Shown here in pieces: positions 38,760 to 50,244 of a DNA stretch of 64,000 nucleotides. The position numbers and the translations under genes were made by a program. Position 1 is the stretch's first letter, and each line of letters starts with the position of its first letter. This DNA comes from Otis tarda (lineage: Eukaryota > Chordata > Aves > Otidiformes > Otididae), in NCBI GenBank assembly GCA_026413225.1, contig CM048552.1, forward strand, positions 47,941,001 through 48,005,000, given 5' to 3'. The notes under the pieces were generated by a model. The model worked only from the letters and a program-made list of their open reading frames with translations, searched no databases and had not been told where the DNA came from.

Positions 38760-39880
38760 TGAAGAAGCTTGTTACCGCCTTCAAAGAATGCCAGCAGGCT
38801 TGTAAGGCAAAGCCTCCTTTCCCAATAATGCCTTGAGCTCTTCTGCAGTATATTGTATTTGTCTCTGTGTCTGCTGATTCTGTTCTTTGCTGTAATTACC
38901 ACCAGTTTGTCCAGTGCAGATGACAAGTTTACTAATCCCTAGCTCACTGAGTCTGTCCTGGAACCCATAAAAACTAGCATCACATATTCCCCCTTCCAGT
39001 TCACAGGCACTCAGGCACTTCTAATTCAAAGGTTGCACATCACACTGACTAGCTGAGCTATTTTATCCTTGATTTTCTTGTTGAATTACATCTGGTTCTA
39101 ACTGACATCATTTGTTTAATCTTTTTCTTCCGTAGCCTCTTCTACCAACACTTAAATTTGAATCAACTCCTGTCATGAGTTCCCCGTAAAGAAGGTTTCT
39201 GGCCTGAGAGCCTTTTCATGTGCATCCATAGTGAAAACAAAAATAGAGGATTAATTTTGTTTCTTTTTTTATGGCCCTGCCTTCCCTGAGTGCTCCTTTT
39301 ATTCTCTGAGTATCTGCTGGCTCTTTGGACTCCCTAACAAACTTCCTGTGCCTGATATCTTTTTTAAAAAATATTTATTGTTGTTTTTTTTTACAAACTT
39401 TTTTCAAGTGGTCTTCTGGTTTGCCTTACTGCATTTTTATATTTAACCTGCCAAAGTTTCCTCCTCTCTAGTTTCCATATTTGGACACCACTTCAAGTTT
39501 TTCAAACTTGCCTTCTTGCATTTACTAATCTTGCTTGCACTGTTGTTTAGCCATGCTGGCTTCCTTTTGCTTTTCTCGAATCTTTCATGGCAGGAAGTAT
39601 GCATATCCTTTTTACCTTCAGTATGGTCTCTAAATTGTGCTCATGTCGCTGGCAGAGATTTAGCTCTTTTAGTCAGATTTTAATAATCTCTTAGCTACCC
39701 TTTTTAGCATATTTTCAACAGACTTCATTGTGATTATGTAGTTGTTCTTTTTGGAGTTGACCACGATCATAATTACTTTTTGACCTTTTTTTTGGTTGCT
39801 GCTGCCAATGTTTTAAAGCATATTGTGGTCACTTTTACAGAGTTTTTCTTTGTCAGTAAATCATGATGAAGACAGCTGAG
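38760..39880 (-). mobile_element. Old decayed CR1-type LINE, ORF2 middle region
   Basis: Minus-strand pieces align in order with the linker and early reverse transcriptase part of CR1 ORF2. These include a piece reading KLWQVKYKNAVRQTRRPLEK near 39,410-39,470, RHRKFVRESKEP with IKGALREGRA near 39,280-39,350, and VPVNWKGEYVMLVFMG near 38,960-39,010. The last corresponds to the CR1 stretch of the form 'V-P-x-D-W-R-K-x-N-V-x-P-V-F'. Frame shifts and stops separate the pieces. It is much more diverged than the other CR1 copies here. Its lower end abuts the ERV LTR, suggesting that the ERV landed inside it. Outer edges are approximate. Confidence 0.7.
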
Positions 39881-42800
39881 TTGAATTGAAATAGAACATA
39901 TCTCCAGAGGGTAAAAACACACAATTTTTTTTTGTCCAGTTTCTTAAGTACCATTATTTCCTCTAAAAGCTTTCCTAGAATTCTTCGTTTTGGAATCCAG
40001 CTTCCCTCTAAGCTCCAGATTGGAGACAGTCTAAATGATTCTGTGTAGTGCATTCTACTGCATCAGTGTCTATCCTTTTAAGAATGAATGAAGCATGCAG
40101 GCAATTATTTTCAAAAAGCTTTAGTATATCTGGTTAGACTCTGTTGAAGAAGCATCTTGCCTATGTCTTGGCGTGGTCATGTGCTAATAAATGTCAGAAG
40201 AGCAGAATAAAACAGCTGCTTGCACTCTAGGGATTCACCTAACCTGGAGGAATCTTCATGAGACTCTAAAACATGATTATAGCCCTTTTGTCTCACTGCA
40301 TTCAATCTGACTAATTTTATTTTAATAGAATTAGTAACATATGTTCAAAATACATAAAATAGAGTGTACATTTTTCAACTTACTGATCCTATCTACTGTT
40401 ACCCTCTCTTATAAATCTTTTCTTATGTCCCATAATTGACTTGGTAAAATAACTTGTTTAATTTACTCTAGCAAGCCCTCTAATAGCCACCAAAATAGCA
40501 TTTTTCACTATTACCTCTAATTAACCAGAGAAGAGTTGTATCAGTAGTGCTGGCCACCTCTGACTATTTTTATTAATATGCGATATGATTCACTGGTGAC
40601 TGAACATACAGTACAGAGTACATCAGCTTGTTTTGCTTGATGTTTCTTACAGAATTAATAACTTTTGTTATTTTTCTTTAAAAAGTGAACTGTGCAGCTA
40701 CATCTTTTTCCCAAGTATGTTCCAAGTGCATAACACAGCAAAATAAATCCATGTAGGTATGTTAATACTCTCCTAGTCCCGTTGCTCTAAAAAGTTTCTT
40801 CTTCAGCTAATCAAAATACGACTGCACATTTTTAGAAGTCTTCTTCAGCCCACCTGGAGCTCTTGCTGAGATAACACTGTATAGTGCCAGGAAGGGACAA
40901 AAGATAGAGTGTTTAGTCTAAATTGAGCTGGTTTAGACATTTCAGTAAGAGGACTTTCAAGCAGGAGCATAAGGCTGCAATGTAACTTTTAAGCTAATTG
41001 TCCTGGCTTTGCTAGGATCCTACTATTCCTCCTCTCCAGCTCCATACTCCACACTCCTCATGTCAGCACTTGCAGTTGTCTGACTCTACAAAAGAAGAGT
41101 CAGTTCAAAAAGCTACATTGACAAAAGGTCTTTTCACTTTTTTTTTTTTTTGAGTTAGTTTTCTGCTGGGCTGGCTCTCAGATCACCATGGAGTTAGAAA
41201 AGAATGGGAACTCACGGTAAGGGCAGAGGAAGAAACAGCAAACCCAAAAGTTTCTGAAGGTATATCTGACATATAGACTTTGACTTCACTGTTAGCTAGA
41301 CCTTTGTGACAATGGACATTAGTAAAACCTCTGTGATTGCTTACTGCCATCTTGCAAGGCACTTTCTATCCATCCTTAATGGCAGTCGCTACAAAGGAAG
41401 AGAACCTGAAACAACAAAAATAGCTAGGATGAGTGGGAAAAATATTTGCTGTAGTGACTGTAGCAGAAAATTGTTTTTTGATGGGTGGAGAAAGAGCTTT
41501 TTTCTTTTCAAAAAGAGGAGAGGATTAAGCAAGAGTTTTCAATATAACTTGCCTTCAGTTACGGTTTTTCCTACCTGCTTAATAAAACTGGAGTTTTCCC
41601 CAATTTCCACATTGTCTCACAACCTTGCTAGAACTGATATATTCACTGAGATACCACAGTTATTTTCTCCTATATCTGCAGTTGGCAGAAGACATTTTTA
41701 AATAAATCTGGGTGAAGGGATTGGCACTACAGTGGTTTACACTGGTTATTGTAATTTTATAAAAGAAAAAAGAAAAACATTTTCTTTCAATGAAAGGGCA
41801 AGTTATGAGAAAACCACCAGAAGTTGTGCAATTCAGATGATTATGAAATCTTCACATTCTTGTTGAGGATGTGATGTATCTAGCTGCCAAGTCTGGAACT
41901 CATGTCTTTTCGTGTCACAGTAGGCTAACTCTCTATTTACCGCAGAGACTGTCCCACAACTTACTTCAGAAAATGGAGCCAAAGCATGATTGTGTGATCT
42001 ACTAATGCTGTTACCTAAGATGGGAAGCTCAGCAAGTAAATACCAAATCTCTCGTTTCCCATCATGCTAGATATCTAGCTAGTACTATCTTCATACTATC
42101 TTCGTAATTGAATATGACAATTCTCTGAGTTTTACTTCAACTCATTGCCTACTGAATCTGCTCCTTTTCTAAAAAAAAAAAAACCACAAACAATTGGTTA
42201 ATTTTTTTATGTTCCCAGTTTCAGTGGCTGGACCACATTGGATCAGAGCCTACTGCAGCTGCAGCTACTTACTAACAACAAGAAAGAAGAGCTTACCAAA
42301 ACTTCCTTCTTCCCACTATTCCCTCAGGAGGGGCAACACTTAAGGACCCATTTAAGGACTCTGCTCTTGGTGGATGATTTTTTTTGTCTTTCTTGATGAA
42401 TGAAGTGTTGAAGAACACTCTACTGACTGAAGAAAAGGACTGGTTGCATTCAAAGCACTGTTGGCTGTACAGCGTGCCTGGTTGAAGTATGGAGCTGCTA
42501 AATAATAAGCTTATGTACAAGCTCATTAGCTGCTGATTTGTAGCTTGTGTGTCTGGATGACTACTCTTTGATTTTGGCTCCTCCCACTCCCAAATGTTTT
42601 GGATTGGATCTTCATGTGCAGTGAAAAGAGAATATAAATCTTTGGCTCCACTGGTATCTTCCTTCCTAAACCAGCTTGTTTTAGCTTCTTGTTTTTAGGA
42701 TTTGAAATTTGCATAAAAGACCAGTTTGCTGTCAAGATGTCTATGAGAAACATTTGAAACATTTTAGTTTGATTAGCTTGATTGCTTACCGCAAATATAA

Positions 42801-45800
42801 TCTAATGTTCTACAACTTTAATTTGCAGTGTGGTGCCAAAAATGAAAGCTTTTTAGTTTTTAGCTAAGCTACCTTCCTGGTACTTCTTTAATGACTGCAA
42901 TGCAAGGAGTCTGAAGGTGTTAAATGAAGGAAGCTAATGGGGAAATGCATTAAAATACTTCAAATCTCTTAACATGATTAGATTTGGTTTCATTTTGGAA
43001 GTGGGGCAAAACTGACAGAAAGAGGAACAACGTTTTTCAAAACACACAAGGGAATTCTAAATTCTGACAAACATTAGGTTTTCTTGAATTTAAATCAGTT
43101 TTAAAAAGGACAATTGTTTTGGTTTTTTTTTTACATAAGGTACTAGATAGCAATCACATTTCTCTCATGTTGTTGTGTTAATACCACTGACCTCACAAGG
43201 AATTTCTTTGTCTAATTCCTCTGAAAAGAAATGAGATGTCCAATTCCTCTGTTTTGGCATCCTGCAATTCTCTGTCCTGGCGAAGCATCCTGCAGGAGGG
43301 AGCACACTGCCCCATAGCATCCCCACCTGTCAGCAGGTGGTGGAGGTCGCTGTTGTCCTCAGCAGTCTCCTAAGAAGCTCTTGTCTTTTGCCACTGGCAG
43401 GAACACACTTGGTTTCAGAAGTTTCATTGGACAGATCTCTACTGGAGGTGAGGACAAGTGTAGATCTTCCCAGGCAAGTGCATGGTGAGTGGGATTTTTG
43501 TGGCAGGTAGGAGGAATTTGGGAAGCGGCATGGTGATTTTGAGGAAAGAGCTTGAGAGGAACAGGGCTGCAGTGCTGATCCACAGAGTTTGGGGCAGACC
43601 TGAGAGGCAGGAGCCTGGTAGGTTAGAAGTGTGACTCCTGACATTGTGGGGAGTGAAAAAGGGGTGAAAAAGGAGAGGCTGATTCTTGTGAGAAGCATTT
43701 TTACAGCCAGGTAATTGTATGTCCAACCTTGCTAGTGAGCTCGGCTTGGTTTTTAGTTTTATGACATTATAGCTAGAGATTCATCTTTATCTGTCATGTC
43801 TATCATCATAGAAAGGGACAGAGAACATTGAAAATTTAAGTAACAATGAATGGAACTGTGAACATAATTAACGACATGTGGTATTACAAATTGATCACTG
43901 TGGGTTTTTTTTTTCTGATTAAGCTTAAAAGCATGTTCTTACCTTTCAGTTCTGGATTTCCACATGTAACTGTAGAATTACACTGACATTACTTATGTCA
44001 TATATGTCATATATTATGACATCAGTTATGTTGTATATTTACATCACCATGTTTAAGATGTTGGTAATCATATATTTTCTTATTTTATGTAACTCATGGA
44101 AATACAGAGTCCTGTATTCTGGTGTTGGAAAGATTTGTAATTAAAATTAGACTGTAAAAACAGCACACTTAGTCCATGCGTCTGACCTCTGCATATTAGG
44201 AACTAATGTTTATTTTAATGTCAAAGCCAATTTTGTACATGTTTGTATAACTGTTGCTGTGCAAATTAAGTATCTGGTTTGTAAATTCAGAGATGGAAAT
44301 TTGAAGATAAAATTGTATATTAATATTTTGTCATTTCCTCTGCCTTTCACATGTTGTTTTCCTATGATTGTAAGCACTTCTACACAGGGACTATGGATTG
44401 GATTGTACCCCAGGCTGCAGTGCTGTGCAAGGACAACCAAGACAGCTCTAAAGAATGCCAGCAGCAATCTGCCTTGGCACTCAGGGTGGTTAAATCTGTG
44501 ACATACAAAGTACAGTGGTTGGCACTGGATCTTGTGACTGTGGCTAGGTATGTTCTGATTCTTGTTTACAGGTAGCTCATGTATCACATCAATACATGGC
44601 CATCTGTGTTGTATGTCAGGCTATTTTTCTGTGTTTACTCTGGACACATGGACAGCTCATTGAGACCTAATTGGGTCCTAAGGGGATATATGCACGCACC
44701 CACGCGTATTTAATATTCATCTCGTACGTCATGACAAAAATAATTAATTCGTGTTCCACTGTGAAATTCTGCGATTATTTAAACCTATGTAATCCACTGA
44801 ATACACTGGGATTTAGATGTAAGTTTATCATTGGAATCTTTAGGTCTAGTCTTAAGCCTGTTGAATATATTTCACTGGATATATATCTCTACTAACTTCA
44901 AATCATGTTTGCGCCAGTTCTTTGACATACACATGAGAAAGCCCACAGTGTGACATTTCAAAATGATTATGCAAGGCTGGCACAATTACAAGAACATTTA
45001 TTATTTGTAAACTGAACAGATATAACACAAAAAAATTAGAGGCATAATGCCAGTTCCACCATTTATTTAAGAACACATTCATACTTCTAAGACCAAAGAT
45101 CCACCTTTACAAATTGATTTAGACAGTAATAAAATAAGTCTTTCCTTTCAGATATGTGCAGATGTCTGAGGTGAATTTTAAGAGCTTCTGTCCTTAACTT
45201 TCTTTTGGGGAAGGCACACTTAAGATTCCTGATGTTGTCAGTGTAGGGAGTTACTTCAGTTCCTTCCTCCTAAGCCAGGAATGACAAAAATATTATATAT
45301 AACCTCCAGATATCAGAGGAGGAGGAAGTTACACCTATTACTAGTGTGAAGAATAATGTAATCATCCCTGGCTTTTCCTCCCTGGAAATGACTTCAGAGA
45401 CTCTGTGGATCTCCTTTGGCTGCCTGAGAGATTAAAATGTTTTGTTCTATCTCTGTTACCATGCGGCTCACATAGAGCCATGCATTTTGTAGCAAAACTA
45501 AAGGAAACCTTTAAGATGCATACTAGCATTAACTGTATAGCCACCAGAGCTGTGTTGCTAGAACTGAAATGCTTCATTATGGGATTTTATTTAACTCTGG
45601 CCAAGAGTATAGCAAAGCAGATTGTGCAACATTCTGTTTTTATGATTTCTGTATAAACATATTAAATAGATTTTTAATAAGGACTTCATTATACAGTCAT
45701 TTATTAATAACAAACAGAGAATTTTTACATCTGTTTTGTTAGTGGATTTTAGAAATTCTGATTATGGGAAACTTGCAACATTAAACCTAAATATTCTAAT

Positions 45801-45954
45801 TCTAAACGTTACCAGGATTAAGTTGCGTGAGACTCGGACCGTGCCAGCTCCACTGCAGGCTTTCAGAAAAGACGTCTCTTGTGAATACATATGTTTCTGC
45901 CCATTCATTCAAAGCATGGTCTCTTGTTTTTTAGTATGTTCTCTAACTTGAAGC
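39881..45954. other. 6 kb of A+T-rich DNA without a supported gene
   Basis: Open frames up to about 130 codons occur (for example 41,306-41,701 plus; 43,330-43,698 minus; 44,210-44,587 minus) but none has a recognisable domain. A small palindromic AT patch lies at 44,004-44,022 (atgtcat...atgacat). The first few hundred bases may continue the old LINE beyond recognition. Confidence 0.4.
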
Positions 45955-46370
45955 CAGGACCACTCCTATCTCTTTCCCACCCTTGATTTCTTTTCCTACT
46001 CTCATTTTTCTGGCACAGACAAGTCTATTTCCTCCTTTCTGACTTTCTTCTCATCTACATATCTTTTCGCTACAGTTGTCTTCTGCTTACAGTCTTTCTC
46101 TCTGGACTCCACATTCCTCCTCATCAACCCTTCTTCAGCTCCTCAAATGCCATTCCCAGTCACCACTACATCTTGCCTTGTCCCACTGTTTCAACAGAGT
46201 TGTCTTTCTCTTATTTCCAGGCTCTCAAACCTTCCCATATCTCTGTCCCACATTCCCCAATTGCAGCTGTAGATCTCAGCCTGTCTCTATACCAGACTTC
46301 CAACAATCCATAGGTCCTGCTTCCAATTTTCCTTTTTCTACTCACCTAGATGTTCACAAAAGTGTGAATA
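45955..46370. repeat. Pyrimidine-rich (C+T) stretch
   Basis: The plus strand is strongly enriched in C and T over about 400 bp (many tctttc, ccttc, cctcc runs). This makes an apparent plus-strand frame rich in Ser, Leu, Pro and Phe at 46,076-46,402. The composition explains that frame better than a gene does. Such tracts can form triplex DNA. No known family was recognised. Confidence 0.5.
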
Positions 46371-47681
46371 CTTGCACAAATACTCTCTCAGTAGGCATAT
46401 AACCAGCATCACCTGCTGGTTAAAAATTCGGATATTTGTAAACTATGTGTGCTTACATTTCCCCTTGTCTACTGAATGAGGTTCCTGGGTACCAGTCCTT
46501 TAGAATTACCACAGTCTTGACAGGATTCAGTAGCTGGTTGCTCTGCTCACCTGAGGTAATCTGTCAAAGTGCCCCTTTGCGCTTTTTCCCTGCAGAGTCC
46601 AGCTCATTCTGGGTTCCCAGACAGAACCTCTTGAATTTAGCCTTGCACACAATGGCAGCTCCCCCATCTTCTTGCTCAAGGGCAGAGTAGTCCAAATTCT
46701 TTTCCAAGATGTGGGGCACTTGGATTTGATTCTTACTACTTCCTATGGTCCAGTCTCTGTAGAGCACTCTGGATTAAGGCTGTCCTTACTGCTGAGCCAG
46801 TTGACTGACACCAGCCTGGAGCTCACGGTTTGATTCAATGCATAAACGATGTGCATTATGGGAGAATTTGAAGTCAAATGTGAGCTGGAAGTCTGTGCAG
46901 CGTAGAGGTACTTTCTCAGTCTCTCCTGTTGTACCTGTTCCATTTTGTAGGGAACAGCTATATTTTACAAGGGCAGAGAGGGAGGAAAGTGAGTGAGTGA
47001 AAGCGAGATTGTCTTCCAAACTTGTGAGTCTGCCAGGTGGAATGGCGGTTATCAAAAAGAACATAATACATGTGCAACACAATATAAGCAACGGAATGGC
47101 ATGGCTGTCACAAGGGGAGTGCGCCCTCCTTTTAGTACGCGTCGGAATTCAGATTGTTGCAAACGACAGTGCCACTGCAGAACACTTCTTACAGGTATTA
47201 GACAATGCTGTCTTGTGAGGTTTCAAAATATTTTCATTGTGGTTTTCTAAAGTATGATCATCTGTTATTGCTTGTATAAATGTCAGAATAATAATCCTAG
47301 AGACCACAAATCTGTGGTGTTTATTGCCATTTAAAAATGTGTATAAAAGTAAGAAAAACACATCACAGCCTTAAAATCTTCTAATTCAGTCTTTTTGTTT
47401 GATCCCACAAGTTTGAAGTAGGAAAAGAAAAAGCAATAGTCACACTGGTGGTGGTCTTCATTAAAATTTATAACACTTTTCATTTTCTTAGTCATAGTGG
47501 TCTCCATTGTCCCAATTCTTTTGAGAGTCTGCTCTAAAATGTAATGATTCTTTGCAGATTTTTTTTTAGAATACTCTACTAAAATTCTCTTACTACATCC
47601 TCATATCAGCTTAAATTTTGCTTCTGTTCTTAGTGCCTTATCCTCCACTTATATAAATCAGCATAACTGCTGAAGAAGACA
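46371..47681. other. Unassigned stretch with unusually many minus-strand open pieces
   Basis: Minus-strand open pieces at 47,091-46,786 and 46,767-46,564 follow one another in different frames. CpG is a little more frequent around 47,130. No domain was recognised, so this is unassigned, possibly a decayed gene copy or unrecognised repeat. Confidence 0.3.
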
Positions 47682-48548
47682 GAATCATAGAATCACAGAA
47701 CCATAGAATAGCTTGGGCTGGAAGGGACCTTCAAAGGTCATCTAGTCCAACTCTCCTGCAAGGACTAGGGACATCTCCAACTGGATCAGGTTGCTCAGAG
47801 CCTCATCCAGCCTGGCCTTGAAAGTTTCCAGGGATGGAACCTCTACCACCTCTCTGGGCAACCTGTTCCAGGGTTTCCTCCACCCTCATTGTAAAAAATT
47901 TTTTCCTTATATCTAGTCTGAATCTTGTATCTAGTCTTATATCTTATATACATATATATATATATATGAACCTTATATCTAGTCTTTCAGTTTAAAACCT
48001 ATCCTTGTCTTATCACTTGCCCTATTGCTATAGGCCCTACTAAAAAGTTTGTCCCCATCATTCTTATAAGTCCACTTCAACTATTGAAAGGCCACAATAA
48101 GGTCTCCCCGGAGCCTCCTCTTCTCCAGGCTGAACAGCCCCAACTCTCTCAGCCTGTCCTAATAGGAGAGGTGCTCCAGCCCTCTGATCATCTTCGTGGC
48201 CCTCCTCTGGACTTGTTCCAACTGATCCACATCTTTCATGTGCTGAGGAGTCCAGAGTTGGACACAGAAGTCCAGGTGGGGTCTCGTGAGAGTGAAGTAG
48301 AGAGGCAGAATCTTGACCTGCTGTAAACACTTCTTTTGATGCAGCCCAGGATGTGGCTGGCTTTCTGAGCTGCGATCACATATTGCTGTTCATGTCCAGC
48401 TTTTCATCCACCAGTACCCCCAAGTATTTCTCCACAGGGCTGCTCTCAAATCCTTCATCCTCCATACCAGGGGCTGTCCCGGCCCAGGTGCAGGATCTTG
48501 CACTTGGCATTGTTGAACCTCATGAGGCTCACATGGGCCCATTCTGAG
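47682..48548 (-). mobile_element. CR1 LINE, 5'-truncated, with internal AT expansion
   Basis: The tail is agaatcatagaatcacagaaccatagaat at 47682-47709, followed by ggaagggaccttcaaaggtcatctagtccaac. The ORF2 C-terminal coding region follows on the minus strand but is broken by stops and shifts. Compared with the copy at 49.66 kb, it carries about 58 extra bases at 47,925-47,983. It ends near 48,548 within the part reading cttgcacttggcattgttgaacctcatgagg, further upstream in ORF2 than the other two younger copies reach. The reverse transcriptase catalytic core is absent. Confidence 0.95.
47925..47983. repeat. Local duplication with (AT)8 tract inside CR1
   Basis: Where the sister copy at 49.66 kb has only a few bases between tctgaatct and ctttcag, this copy has about 58 bp containing three tatctagt-like units and an (AT)8 run at 47,952-47,967. 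It looks like a slippage or tandem duplication seeded by the CR1's own ttatatctagt sequence. Confidence 0.75.
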
Positions 48549-49658
48549 CTTGTATATAACGAGAAAAAAAAAAAAAAACTGTTGAAAATCTCCGGATATT
48601 GATCAATTGAGAGAAAAATTAGCATACTCGTGCTCAGAATTTCTACTACACATCCTACATCAAATTAGGAAGGTCTTTATTTATGTGTCTGTGTGTAGCA
48701 AACCTAAGACGTGGTGTTAATGTATGTCTTAAAAATGTTTGCTGTGGAAGGTGTGCTTCCTGGAAAATCAGCCTGTGCCAGTATCAGTAAACTAAACAAT
48801 CCCAGGAGCACTCTGCAGTACAGGGACTCAGTCACGTCCCTTGGGAAATTAGAAAGGTCCTTGGCATGGTTTTGGTCCAGAGCATGGCTGGAACTGCTCT
48901 TGATAACCATTGAGGTGGCAGCCATTTGGTGACACAAGTCATCCCTATCCTGAATCCAGTAACAGACTGCCATGGAGTAGGAAAACTCCCAGAGTGTGCC
49001 CAGGACTGTGGACAAACAGGAAAGAGAGATAAAGGAGGAGGTCACACACTTCAGTCAGCCTCTTGCTTTTGTGAAAAGAGAGACAGACAGACACACATGA
49101 GGATCATGCTGCGGAAGGACTGGGGTTAGAATCACCAGGGTGTAGCATCATCATAGTAAATAGCAATTCTGTCAGGATTGCTGTTTTGGAGGACACACAG
49201 TGCGGATACAACCAGTGCCACTGGAAACTGCCACTGGGTGTAGGTGGTGATTGACAGGATGAACTGTAGACAGCTGCCCAAGCGCACTTTGATGGTTCCC
49301 CTTGTGAGTGGACAGTGTGGCCTGCGATTGATCAGCAGTGGCAGGACATGTGGCATGTTCAGTTACCAGGTGGAAGAGCCAGGCAGTCCCTACACACCAG
49401 CCCCTCTCAGGCTGGGCCTGGATTTTGGTTTTGGAGCTTACAGCAAGAAGGGAGTGGCAGGGAGAGGCAGAGAGTGAGGTGTACCTGAAGCTTTCTCCCT
49501 CTGCCTGGCTGCCAGCCCTGTTCAATGACTCATTTAGTAGGTGTCTCTGAAGCAAAGCATAAACGCCGTTAGCTTTTTCAGCTTCTAATATCTTTTTTAC
49601 CCAGTCTAAGAGTACTTACTGCAATGCATTCACCAAAATTCATTTTGCAAGAGTCATT
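48549..49658. other. Unassigned 1.1 kb between two CR1 copies
   Basis: G+C content is somewhat higher than in the flanks. Open frames exist on both strands (minus 49,045-48,704, 49,356-49,132 and 49,555-49,172; plus 49,244-49,550) without recognisable domains and with frame breaks between them. It could be a decayed gene copy, an unrecognised repeat or plain unique DNA. Confidence 0.3.
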
Positions 49659-50244
49659 GAATCATAGAAGCATAGAATCATAGAATAGTTTGGGCTGGAA
49701 GGGACCTTCAAAGGTCATCTAGTCCAACCCCCTTGCAAGGAGCAGGGACATCTTCAACTAGATGAGGTTGCTCAGAGCCCCATCCAACGTGGCCTTGAAT
49801 GTTTCCAGGGATGGAACATCTACCACCTCTCTGGGCAACCTGTTCCAGTGTTCCACCACCCTCGTTGTAAAAAATTTCTTCCTTATATCTAGTCTGAATC
49901 TACCCTCTTTCAGTTTAAAATCATTAACCCTTGTCCTATCACAACAGGCCCTGCTAAAAAGTTTGTCCCCATTGTTCTTATAAGGCCACTTTAACTATTG
50001 AAAGGCTACAATAAGGTGTCCCTGAAGCCTTCTCTTCTCCAGGCTGAACAGCCCCAACTCTCTCAGTCTGTCCTCACAGGAGAGGTTCTCCAGCCCTCTG
50101 ATCATTTTTGTGACCCTCCTCTGGACTTGCTCCAACAGGTCCATGTCCTTCTTATGTTGGGGGCTCCAGAGCTGGACACAGTACTCCAGGTAGGATCTCA
50201 TGGGAGCAGAACAGAGGGGCAGAATCACTTCCCTCCGCCTGCTG
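49659..50244 (-). mobile_element. CR1 LINE, 5'-truncated copy
   Basis: The tail reads aatcatagaagcatagaatcatagaat at about 49660-49686, then ggaagggaccttcaaaggtcatctagtccaa. Upstream on the minus strand the ORF2 C-terminal coding is clear ([54 protein letters not shown]). It stops near 50,244 after cttccctccgcctgctg. It lacks the endonuclease and the reverse transcriptase core. It is close in sequence to the copies at 32.7 and 47.7 kb. Confidence 0.95.

Noticed and set aside
44004-44022. 7-bp palindrome atgtcat...atgacat
   Set aside because: Too short and in AT-rich repeated sequence; likely chance.
43330-44587. Minus-strand frames of 122 and 125 codons at 43.3-43.7 and 44.2-44.6 kb
   Set aside because: No recognisable domain, competing frames on both strands, no splice context.
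46076-46402. 108-codon plus-strand frame rich in Ser, Pro, Leu
   Set aside because: Explained by the pyrimidine-rich composition of the stretch.
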